NCBI RefSeq assembly: GCF_014489635.1
Contig: NZ_CP060828.1
Span: forward strand, 434,001-498,000
Length of the DNA stretch: 64,000 bases
Reading direction: 5' to 3'
From: Streptomyces roseirectus
Lineage (GTDB): Bacteria > Actinomycetota > Actinomycetes > Streptomycetales > Streptomycetaceae
This document shows positions 43,942 through 51,991 of the stretch, piece by piece. Below the pieces are notes generated by a model. That model made no database searches. It was not told where the DNA came from and saw only the letters and a list, made by a program, of their open reading frames with translations. The position numbers and the translations under genes are program-made. How positions within the stretch are numbered: position 1 is the first letter of the stretch; every line of letters starts with the position of its first letter.

Positions 43942-43973
43942 GCGGGCAGGCGGGCAGGCGGGCAGGCGGGCAG
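43942..43973. repeat. 8-bp microsatellite, four copies
   Basis: GCGGGCAG is repeated four times without error, ending two bases before the stop codon of the methyltransferase gene. It is flanked on both sides by GGTCAGCG, so slippage could change the intergenic length. Confidence 0.85.
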
Positions 43974-43974
43974 G

Positions 43975-44547
43975 TCAGCGTCTCGTGGCGACGATCAGCC
44001 CCGACGACCAGTTCAGCCGCGTCGCGGTCAGGCGCTCCTCGCCGAGCAGCCGGTCCACCAGCGCCGCCACCCGAGGGCCGTGGCCCGCCGGCCAGGTGGG
44101 TTGCGGCAGCAGGTCGTCCACGACGTAGAGCGCCCCCGGGGCGAGCAGGTCCAGCGTTTCGTCGAGTCGGTCGAACTTGCCGGCCCAGGTGTCGGCGAAG
44201 ACCAGGTCGAAGCGCTCGCCCACCAGCTTCCCGATCAGCTCGCCGGCGTCACCGTGGACGGACCGCAGCCGTGCGTCGTGCGCGAGGTGACGACGGGCCA
44301 CCGCCACGAGCGCTTCGTCGTGCTCCACCGTCAGGAGCGTGCTGTCGGCCGTCATCCCGTCCAGCAGCCAGGCGGCGGACATGCCGGCGCCGGTGCCGAG
44401 TTCCAGGACCCGGCCGCCGGGCTTCGACGCCGCCAGCGTGCGCAGCAGCGCTCCGGTGCGCGGATCGCAGGACATGACGAAGCCCAGCCGGCCGCAGGAC
44501 GCGGTGAGGGACGTCAGGACCTCGTCGAGCGCTGCGGTGTCCGCCAC
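43975..44547 (-). CDS. class I SAM-dependent methyltransferase, O-methyltransferase-like
   Basis: This 190-residue cytoplasmic enzyme has motif I VLELGTGAGMSAAW, an acidic residue for ribose binding in TVEHDEALVAVARRH, and later a typical VFADTWAGKF strand. It is shorter than catechol O-methyltransferases (about 220). It is divergent from the second AraC gene and inside the biosynthetic region, so O- or N-methylation of the product is likely. Substrate unknown. Confidence 0.85.
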   Translation of the reverse strand: MADTAALDEVLTSLTASCGRLGFVMSCDPRTGALLRTLAASKPGGRVLELGTGAGMSAAWLLDGMTADSTLLTVEHDEALVAVARRHLAHDARLRSVHGDAGELIGKLVGERFDLVFADTWAGKFDRLDETLDLLAPGALYVVDDLLPQPTWPAGHGPRVAALVDRLLGEERLTATRLNWSSGLIVATRR

Positions 44548-44795
44548 GACCGGTACTCCTCACGACACTGGGCGGGGTCCAGGACGACCGCGCGCGACAC
44601 CTCTCAACTCCCGGCGCGGCAGCGCTGGTTGACCCATGCCCATGGTAGCCCGGACGGCTCGCCGACGAACCGGCGTGCGCCCCGGCACGCGCTCGGACGG
44701 GCAGGCGATTCCCTCCGCAGGCACACCTGAATCAGCACAATCGGCCAGAGTCTCGGCGTCGCGGGGCGCAGGGCGGCTCCCGCTATAGTCGGGCC

Positions 44796-45695
44796 ATGGG
44801 CAAGCCCAAGGACTTATCGACGTTCTGGATGCCACCGGTCAACGGAGTCGAGGTGCTCCACGCCCACTTCAGGCAGCACCAGTACCCGCGTCACACCCAC
44901 GAGGCCGCCACCGTCGCGCTCATGGACAGCGGCGCGGCCTCCTTCCTCTACCGGGGTGAGATCCACACCGCCGCCGCGGGCGATGTGTTCCTGATCAACC
45001 CCGGTGAGGTCCACACCGGTTGGCTCGCCCACCCGCAGGGCTACCGCTACCGGGTGCTGTACCTGGGGGCGGGGGCCCTGGAGCAGTTCCACGGCGAGGA
45101 CCCGGCGGACCCCGGGCGGCGCAGCCGTCCACCGGCGTTCCGGGAGACCGTCGTCCAGGATGCGCGGCTCGCCGCACTGCTGGACCGTACCCACCACGCG
45201 CTGAAACCGGCCTCCCCCGGTGCCGACGACCGGCTTCTCCAGGAGGAGTTGTTCGCGGAGCTCGGACAGGTGCTGGGCAACTGGTACGCCGAGCCGGGAT
45301 CCACCGGCTCCGGGCCTGGCCCGAAGGGCGGGAACCGGGCCGTGTCGGTCGCCCGGGAGTATCTGGAGTCCCGGCTGGCGGAGAAGGTCTCGCTGCTCGA
45401 ACTCGCCGGGGTCGCCTGCGTCAGTCCGTTCCGGCTGTCACGGTTGTTCAACGCCGAGCTGGGCATGCCGCCGCACGCCTTCCAGATTCTCCTGCGGGTC
45501 AAGCAGGCCAGACGTCTGCTGGCCGGCGGGGGCCGCGCGGTGGACATCGCGCGCGAGGTCGGATTCTACGATCAGGCCCATCTGAACCGGGTGTTCAAGC
45601 GCTACACCGGGGTGACGCCCCACCAGTTCATGGTGGGCGCCACGGGAAGCGCCGGTCCCGCGCACTCCCCACGCCTCGTGGAGGAGGGGCCGTGA
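44796..45695 (+). CDS. AraC-family regulator with cupin sensor domain
   Basis: This 299-residue regulator has an N-terminal AraC-binding cupin (about residues 15-100, with YPRHTHEAATVAL and DVFLINPGEVHTGW) and a C-terminal double helix-turn-helix (about 180-285, with LAGVACVSPFRLSRLFNAEL and VGFYDQAHLNRVFKRYTG). Its TGA overlaps the GTG of the PhzF-like gene. It resembles regulators of LysE- or EamA-type exporters, and an EamA gene follows, so it may control export as well as biosynthesis. Confidence 0.92.
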   Translation: MGKPKDLSTFWMPPVNGVEVLHAHFRQHQYPRHTHEAATVALMDSGAASFLYRGEIHTAAAGDVFLINPGEVHTGWLAHPQGYRYRVLYLGAGALEQFHGEDPADPGRRSRPPAFRETVVQDARLAALLDRTHHALKPASPGADDRLLQEELFAELGQVLGNWYAEPGSTGSGPGPKGGNRAVSVAREYLESRLAEKVSLLELAGVACVSPFRLSRLFNAELGMPPHAFQILLRVKQARRLLAGGGRAVDIAREVGFYDQAHLNRVFKRYTGVTPHQFMVGATGSAGPAHSPRLVEEGP

Positions 45696-46420
45696 CAGAC
45701 GTGCACGTCCTGCGCGTCTTCACGGACGCGGACGGCCGGTTCGGCAATCCGCTCGGCGTGCTGCTGGGTGCGGCGGACTGGGCGGCGGACGAACGGCAGG
45801 AGCTGGCCGCCCGGCTCGGTTACAGCGAGACGGTCTTCGTCGACGACGCGTCGACCGGACGGCTGCAGATCTTCACGCCCGCCTGCGAACTGGCCTTCGC
45901 GGGCCATCCCCTGGTCGGTGTCGGTGCGCTGCTCGCGCGGACGACCGGCCGTCCGCCCCGGGAACTGCGTCCGGTGCGGCTCGCGGAGCCGGTGCCGGCG
46001 CGCACCGACCACGACGGGACGGTCTGGGTGCGCGGTGCGGTGGCGGACGCCCCGCCCTGGGAACACGAACGCCTCGCCGGCCCCGCCGAGGTCGAGGGCC
46101 TTGTCCCGCCCCCGCTGGGACGGTCGCCGTCGGCCGGGGAGGACAAGCGGTGGCGACGGACGCAGACGTGGGCCTGGCAGGACGAGGCGGCGGGCGAGGT
46201 CCGGGCCCGGGTCTTCGCCGCCGACTACGGGGTGGTGGAGGACGAGGCGTGCGGGTCCGCCTCCTTGCTGCTCAGCGCCTACCTGTCCCGCGAGCTGACG
46301 ATCCGTCATGGACGCGGATCGGTGGTCAGGGCCCGCCCCCTCGGCACGGACCACGCCGAGATCGGCGGACGAGTGGTCCACGACGGTGTCCGGCAGGTGG
46401 CCCGGATGCCGCGGCCCTGA
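45692..46420 (+). CDS. PhzF-like isomerase/epimerase
   Basis: This 242-residue protein belongs to the PhzF family (diaminopimelate-epimerase fold). The catalytic Glu is in LGYSETVFVD, and the GCGSA-like loop appears as EDEACGSASLLLSAYL. PhzF proteins isomerise double bonds or epimerise small acids. Some neighbours of AraC-EamA genes are simple housekeeping members, so a role in the cluster is not certain. It is shorter than classical PhzF (about 280). Confidence 0.85.
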   Translation: MTDVHVLRVFTDADGRFGNPLGVLLGAADWAADERQELAARLGYSETVFVDDASTGRLQIFTPACELAFAGHPLVGVGALLARTTGRPPRELRPVRLAEPVPARTDHDGTVWVRGAVADAPPWEHERLAGPAEVEGLVPPPLGRSPSAGEDKRWRRTQTWAWQDEAAGEVRARVFAADYGVVEDEACGSASLLLSAYLSRELTIRHGRGSVVRARPLGTDHAEIGGRVVHDGVRQVARMPRP

Positions 46421-46512
46421 TGCGCGGGGCCCTGATGTGCGGGGCCGGCCACCTCGCGCGAGGACGGGCATGAGGACGAGGACGAAGGCCGTGAGGAGCA
46501 CGAGAACAAGGG

Positions 46513-47529
46513 ATGAATGACGACGTGTTACAACGAACCGGCGGACAGGACGAACCGGACCCGCAGGCCGCCGGCGAAGCGCGCAGCGAGGACATCGGCG
46601 AGGGCGCGGGGGACGGCGGGAGGCCGGAGGCCGGCGCCTCGGTCTATGCGATGCTCACCCTCAACATGGCGTTGTGGGGCAGCGCCTTCCCCCTGTCGAA
46701 GGCGGCCGTCGAGGACGTCCCGCACCAGGTCGCCGCGCTGCTGAGGTTCGGTTTCGGCGGCCTGGCCATGCTGACGTGGCTGCTCGCCACCCGCGGCCGG
46801 ATATCCCTGGGCCGAGGGGACCTGGCCCGTGCCGCGACCGCCGGTGCCCTGGGCGTCTTCGGTTACAACGCCCTGTTCTTCTGGGGGCTCTCGCTGGCGC
46901 CGTCGATCGACGGCAGCATCATCGTGCCGGTCTTCGCGCCGGTCCTCACCATCGCCTTCACGGTACTGATCCAGCGGGAGCGCACCTCGGCGGCCCGCGC
47001 CACCGGGCTCGCCCTGGGCATCGGCGGAGCGGTGGTCTTCCTGCTCGGCGTCGGCGGTCTGGCCGACGGGGACCGGCTGCTGGGCGACCTCATCTACCTG
47101 GCGGCGGCGGTGTCCTGGTCGGCGTACACCCTCGTGTCGAAGCGGATGCTCACCGGCGATCCGGTGCAGGCGACCGCCCTGGCGACGCTCAGCGGCTCGG
47201 TGATGCTCGCCGTCATGGCGCTGCCCGCGGTGCCCACCGTCGCGTGGGGAAGCCTGTCCGGGAACTTCTGGCTGGTGGTGGCCTACCTCGCCATCGGGCC
47301 GACGGCGGTGGCGTACGTCTTCTACTACCGGGGAGTGCGGGCGGTGGGACCCGCCACGGCCTCGGTGATGATGTTCCTGTCGCCGGTGTTCGGCGCGGGA
47401 GGCGCCGTGCTGTTCCTGGACGAGGGCATGAGCTGGACGCAGGGCGCCGGCGCGCTGCTGATGCTGGCCGGCGCGCTCCTCGCGGTGAGCGGGCGGTGGC
47501 TGCCGCGCCTGCGGAAGACCACGCCGTGA
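46513..47529 (+). CDS. EamA-family (DMT) transporter
   Basis: This 338-residue membrane protein has ten predicted helices in two EamA repeats (about residues 45-180 and 190-330), with the typical NMALWGSAFPLSKAAV start of helix 1 and ASVMMFLSPVFGAGGAVLFL near the end. A charged N-terminal tail of about 40 residues precedes it, rich in Glu and Gly. It may export the product or an amino acid-like precursor. Confidence 0.92.
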   Translation: MNDDVLQRTGGQDEPDPQAAGEARSEDIGEGAGDGGRPEAGASVYAMLTLNMALWGSAFPLSKAAVEDVPHQVAALLRFGFGGLAMLTWLLATRGRISLGRGDLARAATAGALGVFGYNALFFWGLSLAPSIDGSIIVPVFAPVLTIAFTVLIQRERTSAARATGLALGIGGAVVFLLGVGGLADGDRLLGDLIYLAAAVSWSAYTLVSKRMLTGDPVQATALATLSGSVMLAVMALPAVPTVAWGSLSGNFWLVVAYLAIGPTAVAYVFYYRGVRAVGPATASVMMFLSPVFGAGGAVLFLDEGMSWTQGAGALLMLAGALLAVSGRWLPRLRKTTP

Positions 47530-47578
47530 AGGCGGCACGTCATGACAGTCCTTGTCCCGGCCATCGTTCGGAGGCACC

Positions 47579-48766
47579 GTGACCGACGCGTTCATCGCCG
47601 CACGACTTCGTGAGTACGCCGGACCGACGATCTTCAGCGAGATGACCGCCCTCGCCCAGGAGACCGGTGCGGCCAACCTCGGGCAGGGGTTCCCGGACAG
47701 CGACGGCCCGCCCGAACTGCTCGATGCCGCCCGTGACGCGATCGCGCGGGGCATGAACCAGTACCCACCGGCCATCGGGCTGCCCGCGCTGCGGGGCGCG
47801 ATCGCCGCGCGGCGCGCGGACGACCACGGCGTGAGCTACGACCCGGACCACGAGATCGTCGTGACGGCCGGGGCCACCGAGGCGATAGCCGCCGCGCTGA
47901 TCGGGCTGTGCGACCCGGGCGACGAGGTGATCGTCTTCGACCCGCTGTACGACTCCTACAGCGCGTGCCTGGCCATGGCACAGGTGCGGCGGGTACCGGT
48001 CCTGCTGGAGTACGACGGCACCCGCTTCGCCTTCGACCCCGACGCGCTGCGCCGGGCCGTCGGCCCGCGCACCAAGGTGCTGCTGCTCAACACCCCGCAC
48101 AACCCGACGGGCAAGGTGTTCGACGAGGCGGAACTCGAACTGATCGCCCGGCTGTGCGTGGAGCACGACCTGATCGCCGTCACCGACGAGGTGTACGAAT
48201 ACCTCGTGTACGACCGCGTGCGCCATCTCTCCCTGGCCGCGCTGCCGGGCATGCGGGAGCGCGTCCTGTCGATCTCGTCGGCCGGCAAGACGTTCAGCTC
48301 CACGGGCTGGAAGGTCGGCTGGGCCTGCGGCCCCGCCCGGCTGGTCGGCACGGTCCGCACCGTCAAGCAGTATCTGACCTTCGGCACCGGCACTCCGCTC
48401 CAGGCCGCCGTCGCCGTGGCGCTGACGGACTGCATGCCCTGGGTGGAGGAGCTGCGGGCGAGTCTGGAGCGCCGCCGTGACCTGCTGGTCGCCGGCCTGC
48501 GAGCGGGCGGCATCACCACGTACCCGAGCCACGGCACCTACTTCGTGCAGATGGACGCCCGGTCCTTCGGCAGCGAGGACGGGCAGGCGCTGTGCCGCGC
48601 CCTGGTGACGGAGGCGGGGGTGGCGGCCATCCCCAGCGTCGCGCTGTACGACGACAAGGCGGCCGGGCGCCATCTGGTCCGGCTCGCCTTCTGCAAGGAC
48701 GAGGACCTGCTGTCCCGCGCTGCCCGGAGGCTGGCCGGCCACGCCCGTGCCGCCCGGCCCCTGTGA
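47579..48766 (+). CDS. class I/II aminotransferase
   Basis: This 395-residue PLP enzyme is like methionine/kynurenine aminotransferases. It has the Schiff-base Lys in SSAGKTFSSTGWKVGW, NTPHNPTGKVF for substrate and PLP contacts, and the C-terminal Arg in HLVRLAFC. The GTG start at 47579 has GGAGG four bases upstream. It may convert a keto acid of the pathway to an amino acid or the reverse. A housekeeping role is possible because it lies with EamA and PhzF genes. Confidence 0.92.
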   Translation: MTDAFIAARLREYAGPTIFSEMTALAQETGAANLGQGFPDSDGPPELLDAARDAIARGMNQYPPAIGLPALRGAIAARRADDHGVSYDPDHEIVVTAGATEAIAAALIGLCDPGDEVIVFDPLYDSYSACLAMAQVRRVPVLLEYDGTRFAFDPDALRRAVGPRTKVLLLNTPHNPTGKVFDEAELELIARLCVEHDLIAVTDEVYEYLVYDRVRHLSLAALPGMRERVLSISSAGKTFSSTGWKVGWACGPARLVGTVRTVKQYLTFGTGTPLQAAVAVALTDCMPWVEELRASLERRRDLLVAGLRAGGITTYPSHGTYFVQMDARSFGSEDGQALCRALVTEAGVAAIPSVALYDDKAAGRHLVRLAFCKDEDLLSRAARRLAGHARAARPL

Positions 48767-48896
48767 CGCCGGTGGCACCCGTTCCGGAAAGGGCAAGAAC
48801 GTCCAAGACTCCGTGTGCGCGACGCCGCGAGAATCACGGTGCGTGCGCGCTGGCGAAATGCGTGCCGCATTGCACGATTCAAGGAGGCATCACCAC

Positions 48897-49334
48897 ATGA
48901 CCGACGAGAACTCGCCGACACGGGTGGTTTGGGAAACGAAGATCGCCGTGGTTCTGCGAGACGATCTCGAGACGTGGCAGAAGCTCAACATCACCGCGTT
49001 CACCGTGAGCGGCATCGCCGCCACGGTCGAGGACGTGACGGGCGAGCCGTACGAGGACGGCTCGGGTGTGGAGTATCTGCCGATGTTCCGTCAGCCGGTG
49101 CTGGTGTTCGCCACCGACGGTGACAAGCTCCGTCAGATCCATGAGCGCGCGCTGCGGCGCGAGATCCCGATGGCCGTCTACACCGAGGAACTGTTCGCCA
49201 CCAACAACGACGAGGACAACCGGGCGCAGGTCCGGGCCGTTCCCTCCGAGAAGCTCAATCTGGTCGGCCTGGCCATGCGCGCCGACCGCAAGGCGATCGA
49301 CAAGGTGGTCAAGGGCGCGTCGCTGCACCCCTAG
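48897..49334 (+). CDS. DUF2000-family protein
   Basis: This 145-residue cytoplasmic protein of the DUF2000 family has a fold like peptidyl-tRNA hydrolase 2. It matches the family start TKIAVVLRDDLETWQKLN and ends with NLVGLAMRADRKAIDKV. Its biochemical role is not established. AAGGAGG lies nine bases before the ATG, a strong site. It directly precedes the B12 radical SAM gene, so it may be a partner in the pathway. Confidence 0.88.
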   Translation: MTDENSPTRVVWETKIAVVLRDDLETWQKLNITAFTVSGIAATVEDVTGEPYEDGSGVEYLPMFRQPVLVFATDGDKLRQIHERALRREIPMAVYTEELFATNNDEDNRAQVRAVPSEKLNLVGLAMRADRKAIDKVVKGASLHP

Positions 49335-49365
49335 CCCTGTCCGACCCCCTTTCCGTCGGCAGCCG

Positions 49366-49401
49366 GCGGTGGAGCTCTCCCGCGCCGGGGCGCTCCACCG
49401 C
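49366..49401 (+). terminator. possible hairpin terminator
   Basis: A 10-bp stem GCGGTGGAGC/GCTCCACCGC (49366-49375 with 49392-49401) with a 16-base loop lies 32 bases after the DUF2000 stop. Flanking bases extend the stem with a bulge. Confidence 0.45.
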
Positions 49402-49483
49402 TGTCGGCGTGTGCCATCCGGCGACCATCCGATCGGCCGAGCACGATCATGCATCGTCAGGACCACAGCTGCGGGAGACCCAG

Positions 49484-51115
49484 GTGACAGAAGTGGACCG
49501 TCCGGACTGCGTTCTGATCGGCTTCAACGAGATCGACTTCGGCGACTTCGCCCGCGCGCAGAAGGCGTTCGAAGCGACCTCCGGCTCGTATCAGGAACTG
49601 CTGACCAATTCCGTCCTCCTCGGCGACCGGCGCAGAACGTACATGGACCTCCTCAACGCCGTACGGGAACGCATGACGGGCCGGCCCTCGCACCTGACGG
49701 CGTTCGAGATGCCCAGCCTCGGGGTGGCCTACCTCGCCAGCTTCCTGCGCCGGCGGGGCTTCGGCGTCGACATCGTCAACTTCTTCAACACCGGCAAGGA
49801 ACAGCTGGCCCGGCTGCTCGCCCGGTCGCCGCGGGCCGTGGCGATCACCACCACCTACTACGTCGACGACGAACCGATCCGGCAGATCATCCAGTTCGTG
49901 CGGGAACACGACCCGGACGTCCCCGTCATCGTGGGCGGCCCCCGGGTACACAATCTCTGTGCCGGACAGCCGGAGCGTGTCCAGGACGTCCTGCTGCGGG
50001 CGATCGGCGCCGACATCTACATCAACTCCGCCCAGGGCGAGGACACCCTCGCCTCGGTGCTGACCGCGCTGCGCGACAAGAACGGCGACCTGAGCCGCAC
50101 CCCCAACCTGATCCACCGCGACCCGGCGCGGCCGCGCGGTCCCATGCTGCGCACGCTGCCCATGGTCGAGAACAACGACCTGGACCAGAACGCCGTCGAC
50201 TGGTCGCTGTTCGACTCCAGCTACTACACGCCGACCACCTACATGCGCACCTCGCGCAGTTGCTCCTTCGGCTGCGCCTTCTGCAACTACCCGGCGATGG
50301 CCGGGCCGCTGACCCTGAGCGACATCTCCACCATCGAGGCCGAACTGCGTTACCTGTGCGACCACGGCCTGCGCAACATCATCTTCGTGGACGACACGTT
50401 CAACGTGCCCCTTCCGCGCTTCAAGAAGATCTGCCGCATGATGATCGAGAACAAGTTCGACCTGCGGTGGGTGTCCTTCTTCCGCTGCTCCAACGCCGAC
50501 GACGAGGCGTTCGACCTGATGGCGGAGGCCGGGTGCGTCGGGGTCTTCCTCGGCATCGAGTCCGGTGACCAGCGGATCCTGAAGAACATGACGAAGTTCG
50601 CCCGTACCGACCGCTACGAGTACGGGATCCGGGAGCTGACCCGGCGCAACATCGTCACCCTGGCCTCCATCGTGCTGGGTTTCCCGGGCGAGAACGAGGA
50701 GAGCGTCACCAACACCATCGACTTCCTCAACCGGACCCAGCCCACCTTCTACAACGTCCAGCTCTACTACCACGACGTCCTCGCCCCGATCGAGAAGCAA
50801 CGGGAGCGGTACGGCATCGAGGGCAGCGGCTACTCCTGGCGGCACGCCACCATGAGCTGGCAGGAAGCGGCCGAGTGGAAGGCCGAGCTGATCCGCCGGG
50901 TCCAGGGGCCGGCGCTCATGCCGCTGTACGGGCTGAGCATCTGGTGCATCCCCTATCTGCTGTCCCAGGGGATGACCATGGACGAGATCGTGCGGTTCAC
51001 CAGGAGCGCGACCCGGCTGGTCGTCAAGGGGCTGGACGCCGACCGGACCGACCCCGAGCAGGAGATCGACGCGATCGTCCGCGAGCTGACCGGCGCGGAA
51101 GCGGTTCGTGCGTAG
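49484..51115 (+). CDS. B12-binding radical SAM enzyme
   Basis: This 543-residue enzyme has an N-terminal cobalamin-binding Rossmann domain (about residues 60-200) and a radical SAM barrel (about 250-460) with C260-x3-C264-x2-C267 in SRSCSFGCAFCNYP, which holds the 4Fe-4S cluster. Class B members use methylcobalamin to methylate carbon or phosphorus; others do ring contractions. The usual DxHxxG loop of the B12 domain is not obvious, so base-off binding is likely. The GTG start follows GGGAG by six bases. The thioesterase gene starts inside its last codons. Confidence 0.9.
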   Translation: MTEVDRPDCVLIGFNEIDFGDFARAQKAFEATSGSYQELLTNSVLLGDRRRTYMDLLNAVRERMTGRPSHLTAFEMPSLGVAYLASFLRRRGFGVDIVNFFNTGKEQLARLLARSPRAVAITTTYYVDDEPIRQIIQFVREHDPDVPVIVGGPRVHNLCAGQPERVQDVLLRAIGADIYINSAQGEDTLASVLTALRDKNGDLSRTPNLIHRDPARPRGPMLRTLPMVENNDLDQNAVDWSLFDSSYYTPTTYMRTSRSCSFGCAFCNYPAMAGPLTLSDISTIEAELRYLCDHGLRNIIFVDDTFNVPLPRFKKICRMMIENKFDLRWVSFFRCSNADDEAFDLMAEAGCVGVFLGIESGDQRILKNMTKFARTDRYEYGIRELTRRNIVTLASIVLGFPGENEESVTNTIDFLNRTQPTFYNVQLYYHDVLAPIEKQRERYGIEGSGYSWRHATMSWQEAAEWKAELIRRVQGPALMPLYGLSIWCIPYLLSQGMTMDEIVRFTRSATRLVVKGLDADRTDPEQEIDAIVRELTGAEAVRA

Positions 51116-51899
51116 CGGTGGCGTGGCGGGCGGCTGGCTGCGTGTCTGGCGGCCCCGGCCTTCCGCCCGGGTACGGCTGGTGTGCCTGCCGCCGGCCGGC
51201 GGTTCCGCCGCGTTCTACCAGCCCTGGGCCGCCCTGCTGCCGCCGTACGTGGAGCTCGTCGCGGTCGAACCGCCGGGCCACGGCACCCGGTACGCGGAGC
51301 CCTTCGCCACCTCGTTCGACGAGGTCCGCGACGGGGTGACGCGTGCTGTGGAGCGGCTGCCGGACCGGCCGACGGCGGTGTACGGGCACAGCATGGGTTC
51401 GGTGCCCGCCCTGGAGATCGCGCGGGCGCTGACGCGCGGCGGCCCGCCACCGGTCGCGCTGGTGGTGTCGTCCCGGGACGCCCCCTCGGTCGCCGCACCC
51501 GAGCAAACGGATCTGACGGCTCTGGAGGACGACGCGTTGCTCGCGGTGCTCGGCGGGCTCGGCGGGATGGACGAGCGGGCGCTCGCGGACCGCCGGCTGA
51601 TGGACGCCGTCCTGCCCGTCCTGCGCGCCGACGTGGCGTTGCTCGCCGGGTACCGCTACCGCGGCGGCCCGCCGCTGGAGTGTCCGGTGCGCGTCTACGC
51701 GGGCGCCTCCGACACCGCGACGACAGCGACCGGGCTGGCGGCCTGGCGGCGGGAGAATCCCCGGGACTTCCGACTGCACCGGCTGCCCGGCGGCCACTTC
51801 TTCTTCCGTGGCCGGGAACGGCCCTACCTCGCCCGGCTGGCGGCCGACCTCACCCGCGCCGCCCTCGGCGAGCCGGGCGCGACCGTCACCGGGCCGTAG
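51108..51899 (+). CDS. type II thioesterase (TEII)
   Basis: This 263-residue alpha/beta hydrolase edits mis-loaded carrier proteins. The nucleophile Ser is in [16 protein letters not shown], the Asp in [12 protein letters not shown], and the His in [27 protein letters not shown] is the typical start. It overlaps the radical SAM gene by eight bases and precedes the NRPS gene, its likely partner. Confidence 0.94.
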   Translation: MRSGGVAGGWLRVWRPRPSARVRLVCLPPAGGSAAFYQPWAALLPPYVELVAVEPPGHGTRYAEPFATSFDEVRDGVTRAVERLPDRPTAVYGHSMGSVPALEIARALTRGGPPPVALVVSSRDAPSVAAPEQTDLTALEDDALLAVLGGLGGMDERALADRRLMDAVLPVLRADVALLAGYRYRGGPPLECPVRVYAGASDTATTATGLAAWRRENPRDFRLHRLPGGHFFFRGRERPYLARLAADLTRAALGEPGATVTGP

Positions 51900-51991
51900 G
51901 CCGGCTCGCCCCGCAACGATCAGCCACTCTCCTCTACCAGCCAGGACCACCAAGGCCCGCCGACGACCACGGCGGGGGAAGGGACGTTCCC

